DNA from: Fodinibacter sp963695175
GTDB lineage: Bacteria; Actinomycetota; Actinomycetes; Actinomycetales; Dermatophilaceae
Direction: 5' to 3'
DNA: 64,000 nt
Assembly: GCA_963695175.1 (NCBI GenBank)
Contig: CAVOGG010000004.1
Coordinates: 124,001 to 188,000, forward strand
Shown here: in pieces, positions 45,564-53,836 of the stretch
How the letters are laid out: each line of letters begins with the position of its first letter
How positions within the stretch are numbered: position 1 is the stretch's first letter
Position numbers and translations under genes: made by a program
Notes under the pieces: generated by a model
Seen by the model: the letters and a program-made list of their open reading frames with translations, nothing else
The model's database searches: none
Told to the model about the DNA's origin: nothing

Positions 45564-48219
45564 ATGTCCTCCCTCCTGTACCGCCTCGGCCGCTGGTGCG
45601 CCGCCCACGCGTGGCGCACGCTGACCATCTGGCTGGTCATCCTCGTCGGCCTCGGCGTCCTCGCCGGCACCGTCGGCAAGCCGCTCACCAGCCAGATCTC
45701 CATCCCGGGCACGACCTTCCAGAAGGTCATCGACGGGCTGGGCGAGGAGATCCCCGAGGCGGCCGGCGGCGCCGGAACCGTGGTGCTGCAGAGCACCGAC
45801 GGCACGGCCATCACCGACGAGCAACGGGCGGCCGCCCAGGAGGTGTTCGCCACCTGGGCCGACGTGCCGCACGTCAAGCGGGTGAACGACCCGTTCGCGG
45901 CGCAGGCGAGCCTCGACAAGAGCGCCACCGACCTCACCGCCGCCGCCACCAAGCTCGAGGACGGCACGGCCGCGCTCGAGGCCGGCCGCGCCAAGCTGCA
46001 GGAGGGCGAGGGCCAGCTGAACGGCGGCCAGGCCCTGCTCGACCAGCTCGAGGCGACCAACCCGACGGACCCCTCGATCCCCGGGCTGCGCGCGCAGATC
46101 GCGGCCGGGCGGCCGGCAGTCGAGGCAGCCAAGGCCGACCTGGCGACGGGCGAGGCCGACCTCGCCGCGGGCCGCGCCCAGTACGAGGACGGCAAGGCCG
46201 TCGCCGACGCCACCTCCGCCACGCGCCTGGTCAGCAAGGACGGCCGGCACGCGGTCGTCCAGGTGCAGTTCGACGACAACGCCCAGTCGGTGCCCGTGGA
46301 CGACCGCGCGCTCATCCCGGCGCGCGCCGACGCGGCCCTGGCCGATGCCGGCCTCAGCGCCTCCTACAGCGTCGAGATCACCCAGGACACCTCGCTGATC
46401 GGCCCGGGAGAGGTGCTCGGCCTGACCGTCGCCCTCGTCGTGCTCGTCATCACGCTCGGCAGCCTGGTCGCCGCCGGCCTGCCGCTGCTCGTCGCGCTGC
46501 TCGGTGTCGGCGTGGGCCTGGCCGGCGCCGTGGCCTTCACGGTGTTCAGCGACCTGAACACGATGACCCCGGCGCTGGCGCTGATGCTGGGCCTGGCCGT
46601 CGGCATCGACTACGCGCTGTTCATCGTCAACCGGCACCGCGGCAACATCCTGCGCGGTGACGACGTGCAGGAGTCGATCGCCCGTTCCGTGGCGACCGCA
46701 GGCAGCGCCGTCGTCTTCGCCGGTACCACCGTCGTCATCGCGCTCGCCGCGCTCGTGCTGTCCGGCCTGCCGATCCTGGCCCAGATGGGTCTGGTCGCCG
46801 CGGCCACCGTCGCGGTCACGGTCGTCGTGGCCGTCACCGTCAGCCCGGCCGTGCTCGCCCTGATGAAGACCCGGGTGGTGTCCAGGCGCAGCTGGCGCGC
46901 CCACGGCTTCACGGTGCCGGGTGACCTCACCACCCGCACCGGCTCGGCCGACGAGCACGAGGACGAGCACGGCGCCTGGTACGTCGGCCTGGTCACCCGC
47001 CACCCGTGGCTCACCGTGATCGGCGTCGTCGCCCTGCTCGGCATCATGGCCATCCCGGTCGCGTCGATCCGCCTCGGGCTGCCCGACGGCGGCAGCGAGG
47101 CCACCGGCTCGAGCGCCCACACGGCCTACACGACCATCGCCGACGAGTTCGGGCCCGGCGTCAACGGCCCGATCATCGCGGTGGCGACCCTGCCCGAGCA
47201 GGACACGGCACGCACCGACGCCGAGGTGCTCGACGCCCAGGCCGACATCGCCACCGACCTGATGTCGGTCGACGGCGTGAGCAGCGTGCTGCCCTTCGGC
47301 GTGAGCGCCGACACGTCGACCCTCGCGTTCCAGGTCGTTCCCGACCACGGGCCCGGCCGACCCGGAGACGGTCAACACCGTGCAGGCGATCCACGCCGCC
47401 GCCGACACCTACGGACGGCACACCGGCACCGAGATCGGGCTGACCGGCCAGACCGTCGCCAACATCGAGATCTCCGAGCGGCTGGCGTCTGCCCTGCCGC
47501 CCTACCTGGTCGTCGTCGTCGGGCTCTCGCTCGTCATCCTCATGATCGTGTTCCGCTCGATCGTGGTGCCCGTGGTCGCGACCGTCGGGTTCCTGCTCTC
47601 CGTCGGTGCGGCCTTCGGCGCGACCGTGGCCGTGCACCAGTGGGGCTGGCTGGGAGGGGTGCTCGGGGTCAACCAGCCCGGGCCGTTGCTCTCGTTCATG
47701 CCGATCATCCTGATCGGCGTGCTCTTCGGCCTCGCGATGGACTACCAGATGTTCCTCGTCTCCGGGATGCACGAGGCCCGTGCCCACGGCCAGGACTCGC
47801 GGACGGCGGTACGCACCGGGTTCGTGCGCGGCGCCAAGGTGGTCACCGCGGCCGCGATCATCATGACCTCGGTGTTCCTGGGCTTCGCCTTCTCACACCT
47901 GGTCATGGTGCGGCCGATCGGTTTCGGCCTCGCGGTGGGTGTGCTCGTCGACGCCATCCTGGTGCGGATGACGCTGACCCCGGCGGTCATGCACCTGCTC
48001 GGCGACCGGGCCTGGTACATCCCGCGCTGGCTCGACCGGCTGCTGCCGGACCTCGACGTCGAGGGCGTCAAGCTCGCCGAGCGGCTCGAGTCCGGTTCGC
48101 TGGGAGGCGCGCCCACGGCATCCGAGCCCCGGTCCGCGGACGAGGACGAGCGCGAGGAAGAGTCGGACCCGGCGTCCGCCGCGAGCCCCGAGCCGCAGCC
48201 GCAGCCCGCCGAGCGCTGA
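45564..48219 (+). pseudogene. MMPL-family transporter, one frameshift
   Basis: This ~885-residue RND-superfamily exporter has a first TM helix near residue 20, a large outer loop with a coiled, Ala/Glu-rich stretch (residues about 115-225), and two clusters of membrane helices containing GIDYALFIVNRHRG and AMDYQMFLVSGMHEARA. Such proteins export lipids, siderophores or drugs. The frame changes once near 47355 in a GGGCCCGG run (an extra G); VVPDHGP continues as ADPETVNTVQ. The rest is intact, so a sequence error is likely. GAGAAGG precedes ATG 45564. Confidence 0.87.
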
Positions 48220-48235
48220 CCCCGCCCGGGCTCTA

Positions 48236-48326
48236 GCGGAGTCAGGAGCACTTCGCGGGCTCAGGAGCTCCTCGCCGAGTCAGGGTCGAGTACGGCCCTG
48301 ACTCGGCGAAGTGCTCCTGACTTCGC
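48236..48326. repeat. Nested palindromic intergenic element, copy 2 (inverted)
   Basis: The arms GCGGAGTCAGGAGCACTTCG (left) and GCGAAGTGCTCCTGACTTCG (right) match copy 1 with one change. The extra CTCAGGAG...CTC segment is on the left here, not the right, so this copy is inverted relative to copies 1 and 3. Inner arms CGCCGAGTCAGGG and complement surround TCGAGTACGG. Its right half (48280-48326) supplies the last codons and stop of the LysR gene. Confidence 0.92.
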
Positions 48327-49230
48327 GGACCCGTCGTGTTCCGCCGCTGGGGTGGGCGATGAGCTCCTCGAGCAGCGCCACAGCACGCTCGGCCGGCGGG
48401 TTCGGCGCACCCAGGTCGCGCACCACCGCCGCCAGGTGGCGCACCGGGGTCGGCGCCTCGAGACCGAGCCGCACGACGGTCGCCGGCAGGCTGCGCGCCG
48501 CCAGGCCCGGCAGCACCGAGACCCCGATGCCGGCCCCGACGAAGCCGATCGCCGTGTAGTGGTCCTGGGCCTGCACGGTGAACCGCGGCCGGAAGCCTGC
48601 GGCGTTGCACGCGGCGACCACGAGGCGGTGGCCGTAGGCGCGTGGGTAGTCGTTGCTCACCCAGGTCTCGCCCCGCAGGTCCGCCAGGGCGATCGTCCCG
48701 GCCTCGGCCAGCGCGTGGGCGCGCGGGACGATGGCCACGAACGGGTCCTCGGTGAGCTCGGTGCGGGTGTAGCCGCTCGGCAGCGGGGTGTCCGGCGGGT
48801 TGATGACCAGGTCGATGTCCAGGGGGTGCATCCGCTGCTCGACCTCGTTGAGCACCAGCTCGAGCACGATGTCGGGGAACTCCGCGGTCAGCCGCTTGAC
48901 GAGCGACGGCATCCAGGCCGCGCCGGCGGAGGCGAAGTAGCCGACCGACAGCCGCCCCGAGCGCCCGTCGCGCAGGTCGGCGACCACCTGGTCGAGCCGG
49001 TTCCACTGGCTCATCACCTCGTCGCTCTGGGCGTCGAGCACCAGCGCCGCCTCGGTGGGCGCGATGCCCCGGCCGACCCGCTGGAACAGGGTCAGCCCGG
49101 TCTCGCGCTGCAACGCCGACAGGTGCTGGCTGACGGCCGAGGAGGTCAGCCCCAGGTTGTCTGCGGCGGCCTGCACCGAGCCGCTCGCGACGACGGAGCG
49201 GAAGACGCGGACACGGTGTGGGTCGAGCAT
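48280..49230 (-). CDS. LysR-family regulator with repeat-derived C-terminus
   Basis: This 316-residue regulator has a LysR winged HTH (residues 1-60, GSVQAAADNLGLTSSAVSQH) and the two-lobed ligand domain. ATG 49230 is leaderless, with TAAGAT 6 nt upstream. The last ~15 residues (VRSTSPSQGRTRP) and the stop codon are read from copy 2 of the palindromic element, so the native end has been replaced or extended. It is divergent from a 55-residue small protein gene that it may control. Confidence 0.87.
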   Translation of the reverse strand: MLDPHRVRVFRSVVASGSVQAAADNLGLTSSAVSQHLSALQRETGLTLFQRVGRGIAPTEAALVLDAQSDEVMSQWNRLDQVVADLRDGRSGRLSVGYFASAGAAWMPSLVKRLTAEFPDIVLELVLNEVEQRMHPLDIDLVINPPDTPLPSGYTRTELTEDPFVAIVPRAHALAEAGTIALADLRGETWVSNDYPRAYGHRLVVAACNAAGFRPRFTVQAQDHYTAIGFVGAGIGVSVLPGLAARSLPATVVRLGLEAPTPVRHLAAVVRDLGAPNPPAERAVALLEELIAHPSGGTRRVREVRSTSPSQGRTRP

Positions 49231-49310
49231 CCACCAATCTTAAGCCACACTTGACTACTACTAAGTAAACTGACGTTGTGCTGAACAGTTGTCGGGCTCA
49301 CAATTGAGTC
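49231..49310. promoter_or_regulatory. AT-rich divergent promoter region
   Basis: This 80-nt gap between LysR and the small gene is far more AT-rich than its surroundings. TAAGAT at 49242-49237 is a -10 for LysR. CACAAT near 49300-49305, with TTGTGC about 17 nt before it, is a plausible promoter for the small gene. A direct repeat, ACTACTACTAAGT, lies in the middle and could be part of a LysR binding site. Confidence 0.5.
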
Positions 49311-49478
49311 ATGCGAAACACTTTCTTCTCCGTCGACACGGCACGCACCATCGCCGCCCGCCTGCGCACGAGCCGCCACTACGGCGGCGGCTGGAGCGCC
49401 CACGCCGACCGCGACATCGCGCGCGAGGCCAACGAGATCCACGTCATGGCTCAGTCCAGCCACGACCGGATCATGTGA
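49311..49478 (+). CDS. 55-residue small protein
   Basis: This small open frame starts MRNTFFSVDTARTIAARLRT and ends SSHDRIM, with G/C at nearly all third codon positions, as expected for real coding DNA. It is basic at the N-terminal half, has Gly-Gly-Gly-Trp in the middle and no membrane segment. It starts right after an AT-rich promoter-like gap, opposite LysR. I do not recognise a family. A regulatory target or a small effector of the LysR protein are equally possible. Confidence 0.55.
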   Translation: MRNTFFSVDTARTIAARLRTSRHYGGGWSAHADRDIAREANEIHVMAQSSHDRIM

Positions 49479-49516
49479 CTCCCGACCCCCGGGAGCAGCA
49501 CCCAACACCCTGACCC

Positions 49517-50221
49517 TCAGGCCACCACGTGGCCGAGGGTCAGCGTCGTCTCCGGGGACCGCGCCTGCAGCTCCGCGCCCTGGGCGAGGTAGAGCTCGGC
49601 GCAGGCCAGGGCGTCGGTGAGCGCCTCGTGGGCCCGGTAGACCGGCAGCCCGCGTCGTTCCCGGGCCGTCCACAGCCGCAGCGCCCCTCGCGCCGGCTCA
49701 CTCCCCCAGCCGCCGGCCACCGCACGCCGCTCGAGCTCGAAGGTGTCGACGACCACGCACGGCATCGGGGCGCCCCAGGCGCGTTCACAGACCACCGTGA
49801 GGAACCCCGTCTCGATCTGCGCGAAGTGGGCGAGCAGCACCCGCCCGGTGAGGGCCGCCAGGAGGCACGCCACGGCATCCTCGAGGGGCACGCCGCCGCT
49901 GAGGCGGTCGTCGGTGAGCCCGTGCACGGTGGCGCTCTGCCCCACGCCGGCTGCACCACCCCCGTCGCGCACCACCACCCGCCCGGCGCCGCCGAGCCGG
50001 ACCCGGCCGCCGTCGACCGGCAGCCAGCCGATGGACAGCACCCGGTCGCGGCGCGGGTCGAGCCCGGTCGTCTCGATGTCGACCGCCAGCAGCGCCAGGT
50101 CGGTCAGCGGCGTCTCGGGGCCCGGCGGGGCCACGGCCAGGAAGTCGCGCAGCGGGCCGGGCGCGGCGGTGCGCAGCGCCCGCTGGCGCCGTTGCTCGGC
50201 GCTGCGGCGGAACAGGTTCAC
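49517..50221 (-). CDS. DEDDh 3'-5' exonuclease (DnaQ-like)
   Basis: This 234-residue nuclease has the DEDDh motifs: Exo I DIETTGLDP (VDIETTGLDPRRDRVLSIGW), Exo II in LLAHFAQIETGFL and Exo III HEALTDALA. It belongs to the PolC/DnaQ-like family. GTG 50221 overlaps the stop of the preceding cNMP/CBS/DUF294 gene by 4 nt, so the pair is translationally coupled. In other bacteria these two units often occur together; the joint role is unclear but may concern nucleotide-regulated RNA or DNA turnover. Confidence 0.88.
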   Translation of the reverse strand: MNLFRRSAEQRRQRALRTAAPGPLRDFLAVAPPGPETPLTDLALLAVDIETTGLDPRRDRVLSIGWLPVDGGRVRLGGAGRVVVRDGGGAAGVGQSATVHGLTDDRLSGGVPLEDAVACLLAALTGRVLLAHFAQIETGFLTVVCERAWGAPMPCVVVDTFELERRAVAGGWGSEPARGALRLWTARERRGLPVYRAHEALTDALACAELYLAQGAELQARSPETTLTLGHVVA

Positions 50222-52089
50222 GAGATGTACGTCATGGGGTACCGGTGCGCCAATGCCGACTGGGCCGCCCGCACGATCGAGAACGCCTCGCGCAGGTGCC
50301 GCTTCTCGAAGCTGGACAGCTCGTCGGGCGAGACGAAGTTGTCGGTCGGTCCGCCGCCGCGCACCTGGGCCGCCTGGTGGCGCAGCCGCACGTACGAGAT
50401 GAACTCGAACGCGTCGCGCAGGTCGTCGGCGCGCGGGTCCCCGAGGATGCCGGCCTCGCGGGCCGCCTGGATGCGGGCCTGGGTGTTGACCGCCGGGCTT
50501 CCGACCGCCAGCGCGTGCGCGCGGGCCAGCTCGACGACGGCGCCGATGCCGCCGCGCTTGATGTCGAGAGTGGCCCGGTGGTCGCCGGCCTTCTCGAGCA
50601 CGAAGCCGCGGAAGAACCCCAGCGGCGGCTCGTGGGCGGTCGCCTGCTTGGCCAGGTGCGCGAGGAACACCGTCGAGCCCGGGGATGCCGTGAGCACGTC
50701 CCGCTGCAGGCTCGCGAAGAGCCCCGGGTCGCCGTGCACCGGCCGCATGTCGAAGAAGATGCTCGCGCCCAGGATCGCGTCGGGCACCGGCTGCTGCAGC
50801 CATGACGCGAACTCCTGGCGCCAGCCGGCCAGGGGTTGCCGCCAGCGCGGGTTGCTGGCCATGACGCCGCCCGGGCAGCGCGGGTAGCCGCAGGCGACGA
50901 GGTCGTCGGTCACCCGGCTGGCGAGCGCCTCGAACCACGCGGCGTGCTCGGGTCGCATCGCGTCGTCAGTGATGATCGCGTTGTCCTGGTCGGCCGCGAG
51001 CGCCTGCTCGAGCCGGGCCCGCGAGCCGAGCGCCACCCAGCAGTAGGGCACCGGTGGCGGGCCGAGGTCGGCCTCGGCGAGCGCGATGACGCGGCGCTCC
51101 ACGGCATCCCCGACCGCGGTGACGACGCGGCCGATGTCGTCGGCCGAGGCGTCCTGCTCGACCAGGGCCTGCACCATCTGGGGCAGCCGGCTCGACACCC
51201 GGGCGACGCCGACGACGTCGGGCTGCTTGGTGATGTCGCCGGCGAGGTACACCGGGTTGGCCTGCTCCAGGCGCAGCAGGTCCGTCGTCGTCACGACGCT
51301 GACCGGCCGGCCGGCGCCGTCGACGATCGGCAGGTGGTGGATGTGCCGCCCCACCATCTCGAGCAGGACCTCGAACGCGAGGGCGTCGACGTCGCCGGTG
51401 ACCGGGTCCGCCGTCATCACCTCGGCGACCTCCACGCCGGGGTCGACCCCCGCTGCGAGAACCCGGGTGCGCAGGTCGCGGTCGGTGACGATGCCGGCGA
51501 GCTGCTCGTCGCGCAGGACGAGCAGGGACGACACCCGGTGCTCGGCCATGACCTTCGCGGCCTCGCGCACGGTGGCCGTCGTGGCCACCGCGACCGGCTC
51601 GCGGCCGACGAGGTCGCGGACCCGGGTCTTGAGGATGGCGCTGCCCGTCGACGACAGCTGCAGCGACGCGACCGCCCCGCTCATCCGGCTGGCCCGCTGG
51701 GCGTCGAAGAAGGCGTCGACCTCGGGGTGGTCGGTGCACAGCCGATGGAAGTCCTCGGCCGGCAGGATCAGGGCCAGGCAGTCCTCGATGGCGGTGACGT
51801 CGAAGGTCGACGGGTTGCCCTGGGTGAGGCTGGTCGAGCCGAAGCAGGACCCCTCTCCACCGCGGTCGACCAGGCTGCCCTGGGCGTCGCGCACCTCCGC
51901 CGCGCCGGAGCGCAGCACGACGAGGTGGTGGTTGTCGCGGCCGCGCTCGATGAGCGTGGTGCCCCGGCGGAAGTACGTGAGGCTCATCCGCGCCGGGAGG
52001 GCGTCGAGCACCGCGTCCGGCAGCACGTCGAAGGGCTCGTGGCGCGCGAGGAAGTCGCGCACCTCGGACAGCTCGACGTCGAGGGCCAT
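50218..52089 (-). CDS. cNMP-binding/CBS/DUF294 nucleotidyltransferase-like protein
   Basis: This 623-residue cytoplasmic protein has an N-terminal cyclic-nucleotide-binding domain (residues about 1-135), two CBS domains (about 155-280, ITDRDL and VVTTTDLL), then a DUF294 GlnD-like nucleotidyltransferase region with GSRARLEQALAADQDNA near residue 345 and its C-terminal helical partner. Domain order matches signal-responsive uridylyl/adenylyl-transferase-like proteins of unknown target. ATG 52089 is used. It is coupled to the DEDDh exonuclease. Confidence 0.87.
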   Translation of the reverse strand: MALDVELSEVRDFLARHEPFDVLPDAVLDALPARMSLTYFRRGTTLIERGRDNHHLVVLRSGAAEVRDAQGSLVDRGGEGSCFGSTSLTQGNPSTFDVTAIEDCLALILPAEDFHRLCTDHPEVDAFFDAQRASRMSGAVASLQLSSTGSAILKTRVRDLVGREPVAVATTATVREAAKVMAEHRVSSLLVLRDEQLAGIVTDRDLRTRVLAAGVDPGVEVAEVMTADPVTGDVDALAFEVLLEMVGRHIHHLPIVDGAGRPVSVVTTTDLLRLEQANPVYLAGDITKQPDVVGVARVSSRLPQMVQALVEQDASADDIGRVVTAVGDAVERRVIALAEADLGPPPVPYCWVALGSRARLEQALAADQDNAIITDDAMRPEHAAWFEALASRVTDDLVACGYPRCPGGVMASNPRWRQPLAGWRQEFASWLQQPVPDAILGASIFFDMRPVHGDPGLFASLQRDVLTASPGSTVFLAHLAKQATAHEPPLGFFRGFVLEKAGDHRATLDIKRGGIGAVVELARAHALAVGSPAVNTQARIQAAREAGILGDPRADDLRDAFEFISYVRLRHQAAQVRGGGPTDNFVSPDELSSFEKRHLREAFSIVRAAQSALAHRYPMTYIS

Positions 52090-52228
52090 GCCGCCATCGT
52101 CGCAGCGGTGGGGATGCCGTCACCGTCGCCCTCGTGCGATGGAGCGCCCGGCGCGCGGCATCCCTCGACGAACGGGCACCTGCCCCGGTCGCAAAGCCCC
52201 CGCGCGGTCGGTAGGGCTGCTGGAATGA

Positions 52229-52274
52229 GGCTCCGCGCCACCGCAGGTGGCGCCCGAGAGGAAGGTGGGGAGCC
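52229..52274 (+). promoter_or_regulatory. Structured 5' leader that can hide the ribosome binding site
   Basis: A perfect hairpin GCGCCACC-GCA-GGTGGCGC occupies 52235-52253. It is flanked by GGCTCC (52229-52234) and GGAGCC (52269-52274), which are complementary. The right flank is the purine-rich Shine-Dalgarno region (GGGGAGCC) just before ATG 52275. Pairing of the flanks would close an outer stem and block ribosome access. No known riboswitch class is recognised. Confidence 0.5.
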
Positions 52275-52583
52275 ATGAGCGACAGCACCATCGAGCCGCT
52301 GCCCGACGGCGACGGCATGCTCGGCACCACGCAGGGCCCGGCCGACAGCGGCGCGGGTGACCCGGGTCGGCCGGGCGAGCACGACGGCGGGGCGGACGGC
52401 GGCGCGGGCGGCGGCACCGAGGGACCGGCCGACAGCGGAGCCGGCGAGCCGGCCGTTCCGGGCGAGCACGACGGCGGAGCGGACGGTGGGGCCGAGGGCC
52501 CGGCCGACAGCGGCGCCGGCGACACGGGGTATCCCGGTGAGCACGACGGTGGGGCCGACGGCGGGGCCGACGCCTCGCAGTGA
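52275..52583 (+). CDS. Small tandem-repeat Asp/Gly-rich protein, candidate modification substrate
   Basis: This 102-residue protein has a ~20-residue leader-like start (MSDSTIEPLPDGDGMLGTTQ) and three tandem units: 21-49, 50-74 and 75-102. Each carries GPADSGAG, then PGEHDGGADGGA, with exactly one His (36, 65, 90). There is no Cys, no signal peptide and no membrane segment, and it is very acidic. GGGGAG precedes ATG 52275, and its stop overlaps the JmjC oxygenase start by 4 nt (GTGA), so it is co-translated with that enzyme. It looks like an enzyme substrate or RiPP-like precursor rather than an enzyme. Confidence 0.7.
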   Translation: MSDSTIEPLPDGDGMLGTTQGPADSGAGDPGRPGEHDGGADGGAGGGTEGPADSGAGEPAVPGEHDGGADGGAEGPADSGAGDTGYPGEHDGGADGGADASQ

Positions 52584-53827
52584 CGACCCCACCCCCGAGC
52601 CGGCCCGTGGCCTCCTCCTCCTCAGCGGGGGGCCACGGGCTGGCGTCACTCGTCTCGATCGACCGCGCGACGTTCGCCGAGCAGCACTGGGGGCGACGGC
52701 CCCTGCTGACCCGCGCCGCCGAGCGCGTGCACGACCCCGGCCTGTTCGGCCCGGACGCCGTCGACGCGCTGCTCGCGCGTCGTGCCCTGCGCACCCCGTT
52801 CCTGCGGATGGCCCAGGACGGCCGCACCCTCGACCCCTCGACGTTCACCCTGGGCGGTGGCGTCGGCGCGGCGATCGGCGACCAGGTCAGCGAGGACCGG
52901 GTGCTGCGCCTCTTCGCCGCGGGCGCGACCATCGTGCTGCAGGCGTTGCACCGCACCTGGCCTCCCGTGGCCGACGCCGCCCAGGACCTCGCCGCCGACC
53001 TCGGCCACCCCGTGCAGGTCAACGCCTACGTCACCCCGCCGCAGAACCGCGGCTTCGACGACCACTACGACGTGCACGACGTCTTCGTCGTGCAGGTGAC
53101 CGGCGAGAAGCACTGGCAGGTGCGGCCGCCCGTCGTCGAGTCGCCGCTGCGCGACCAGCCGTGGACCGACCACCGGGATGCCGTACGGCTGGCCGCCCAG
53201 GGCCCGCCCACCGTCGACGCCGTGCTGGCCCCCGGCGACTGCCTCTACGTGCCGCGAGGCTGGCTGCACTCGGCGACCGCGCTCGGCGGCACGAGCATCC
53301 ACCTCACGATGGGCGTGCACGTCTGGACCCGTCGCCAGCTTGCCGACGACCTGCTCCGGGCGGCCGGGCAAGGGCTCGACGCCGACCCGGCGGTGCGCGC
53401 CGCGCTCGACCTCGGGGTCGACCCGCTCGACCCGCAGGTCGCCGCCGGCCTCTTTCCCTCCATCCGAGCCGCCGTCGCCACCGCCCTCGAGCAGGTCACC
53501 GACGACGAGCTGGCCGACGCCCTGGCCCGGCGGGTGCGGGCGGCGCAGCGGGCCGAGCCGATCGGGGCGCTGCGCCAGCACACGGCATCCGATGACCCTG
53601 ACACGGTCTGGCGGCCACGTCGCCACCTCGCCGCACGCTGGGAGCCGGGCGACGCCGACGGGGTCGCCACCCTGGTGACCCGGGTGGCGCGGGTCGACGT
53701 GCCGACCGCCCACCGAGCCGCGGTCACCGAGGTGCTGGCCGGTGCGGCGGATGCCGTCGACCTCGACCCAGCGGTACGCCGATCGCTGTGTCTCGCAGGC
53801 CTGTTGGTACCGGTCGGTGATGACTGA
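52580..53827 (+). CDS. JmjC/cupin_4 2-oxoglutarate-dependent oxygenase
   Basis: This 415-residue protein belongs to the JmjC ribosomal-oxygenase-like group (RoxA/MINA53/NO66). The Fe(II) facial triad is His162-x-Asp164 in FDDHYDVHDVF and His230 in YVPRGWLHSA. The C-terminal ~170 residues form the helical dimer/winged part. Known relatives hydroxylate Arg or His residues of ribosomal proteins. The immediate coupling to a repeat protein with one His per unit suggests that peptide as substrate, which is inference. GTG 52580 overlaps the previous stop. Confidence 0.85.
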   Translation: MTTPPPSRPVASSSSAGGHGLASLVSIDRATFAEQHWGRRPLLTRAAERVHDPGLFGPDAVDALLARRALRTPFLRMAQDGRTLDPSTFTLGGGVGAAIGDQVSEDRVLRLFAAGATIVLQALHRTWPPVADAAQDLAADLGHPVQVNAYVTPPQNRGFDDHYDVHDVFVVQVTGEKHWQVRPPVVESPLRDQPWTDHRDAVRLAAQGPPTVDAVLAPGDCLYVPRGWLHSATALGGTSIHLTMGVHVWTRRQLADDLLRAAGQGLDADPAVRAALDLGVDPLDPQVAAGLFPSIRAAVATALEQVTDDELADALARRVRAAQRAEPIGALRQHTASDDPDTVWRPRRHLAARWEPGDADGVATLVTRVARVDVPTAHRAAVTEVLAGAADAVDLDPAVRRSLCLAGLLVPVGDD

Positions 53828-53836
53828 GCGTCGGCG

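Noticed and set aside
52275..52583. Lanthipeptide or thiopeptide precursor
   Set aside because: The repeat region contains no Cys and few Ser/Thr, and no cyclase, dehydratase or YcaO gene is nearby. Only an oxygenase is coupled.
52275..52583. CRISPR-like array from the tandem 75-nt units
   Set aside because: Units are contiguous coding repeats without unique spacers and no cas genes are present.
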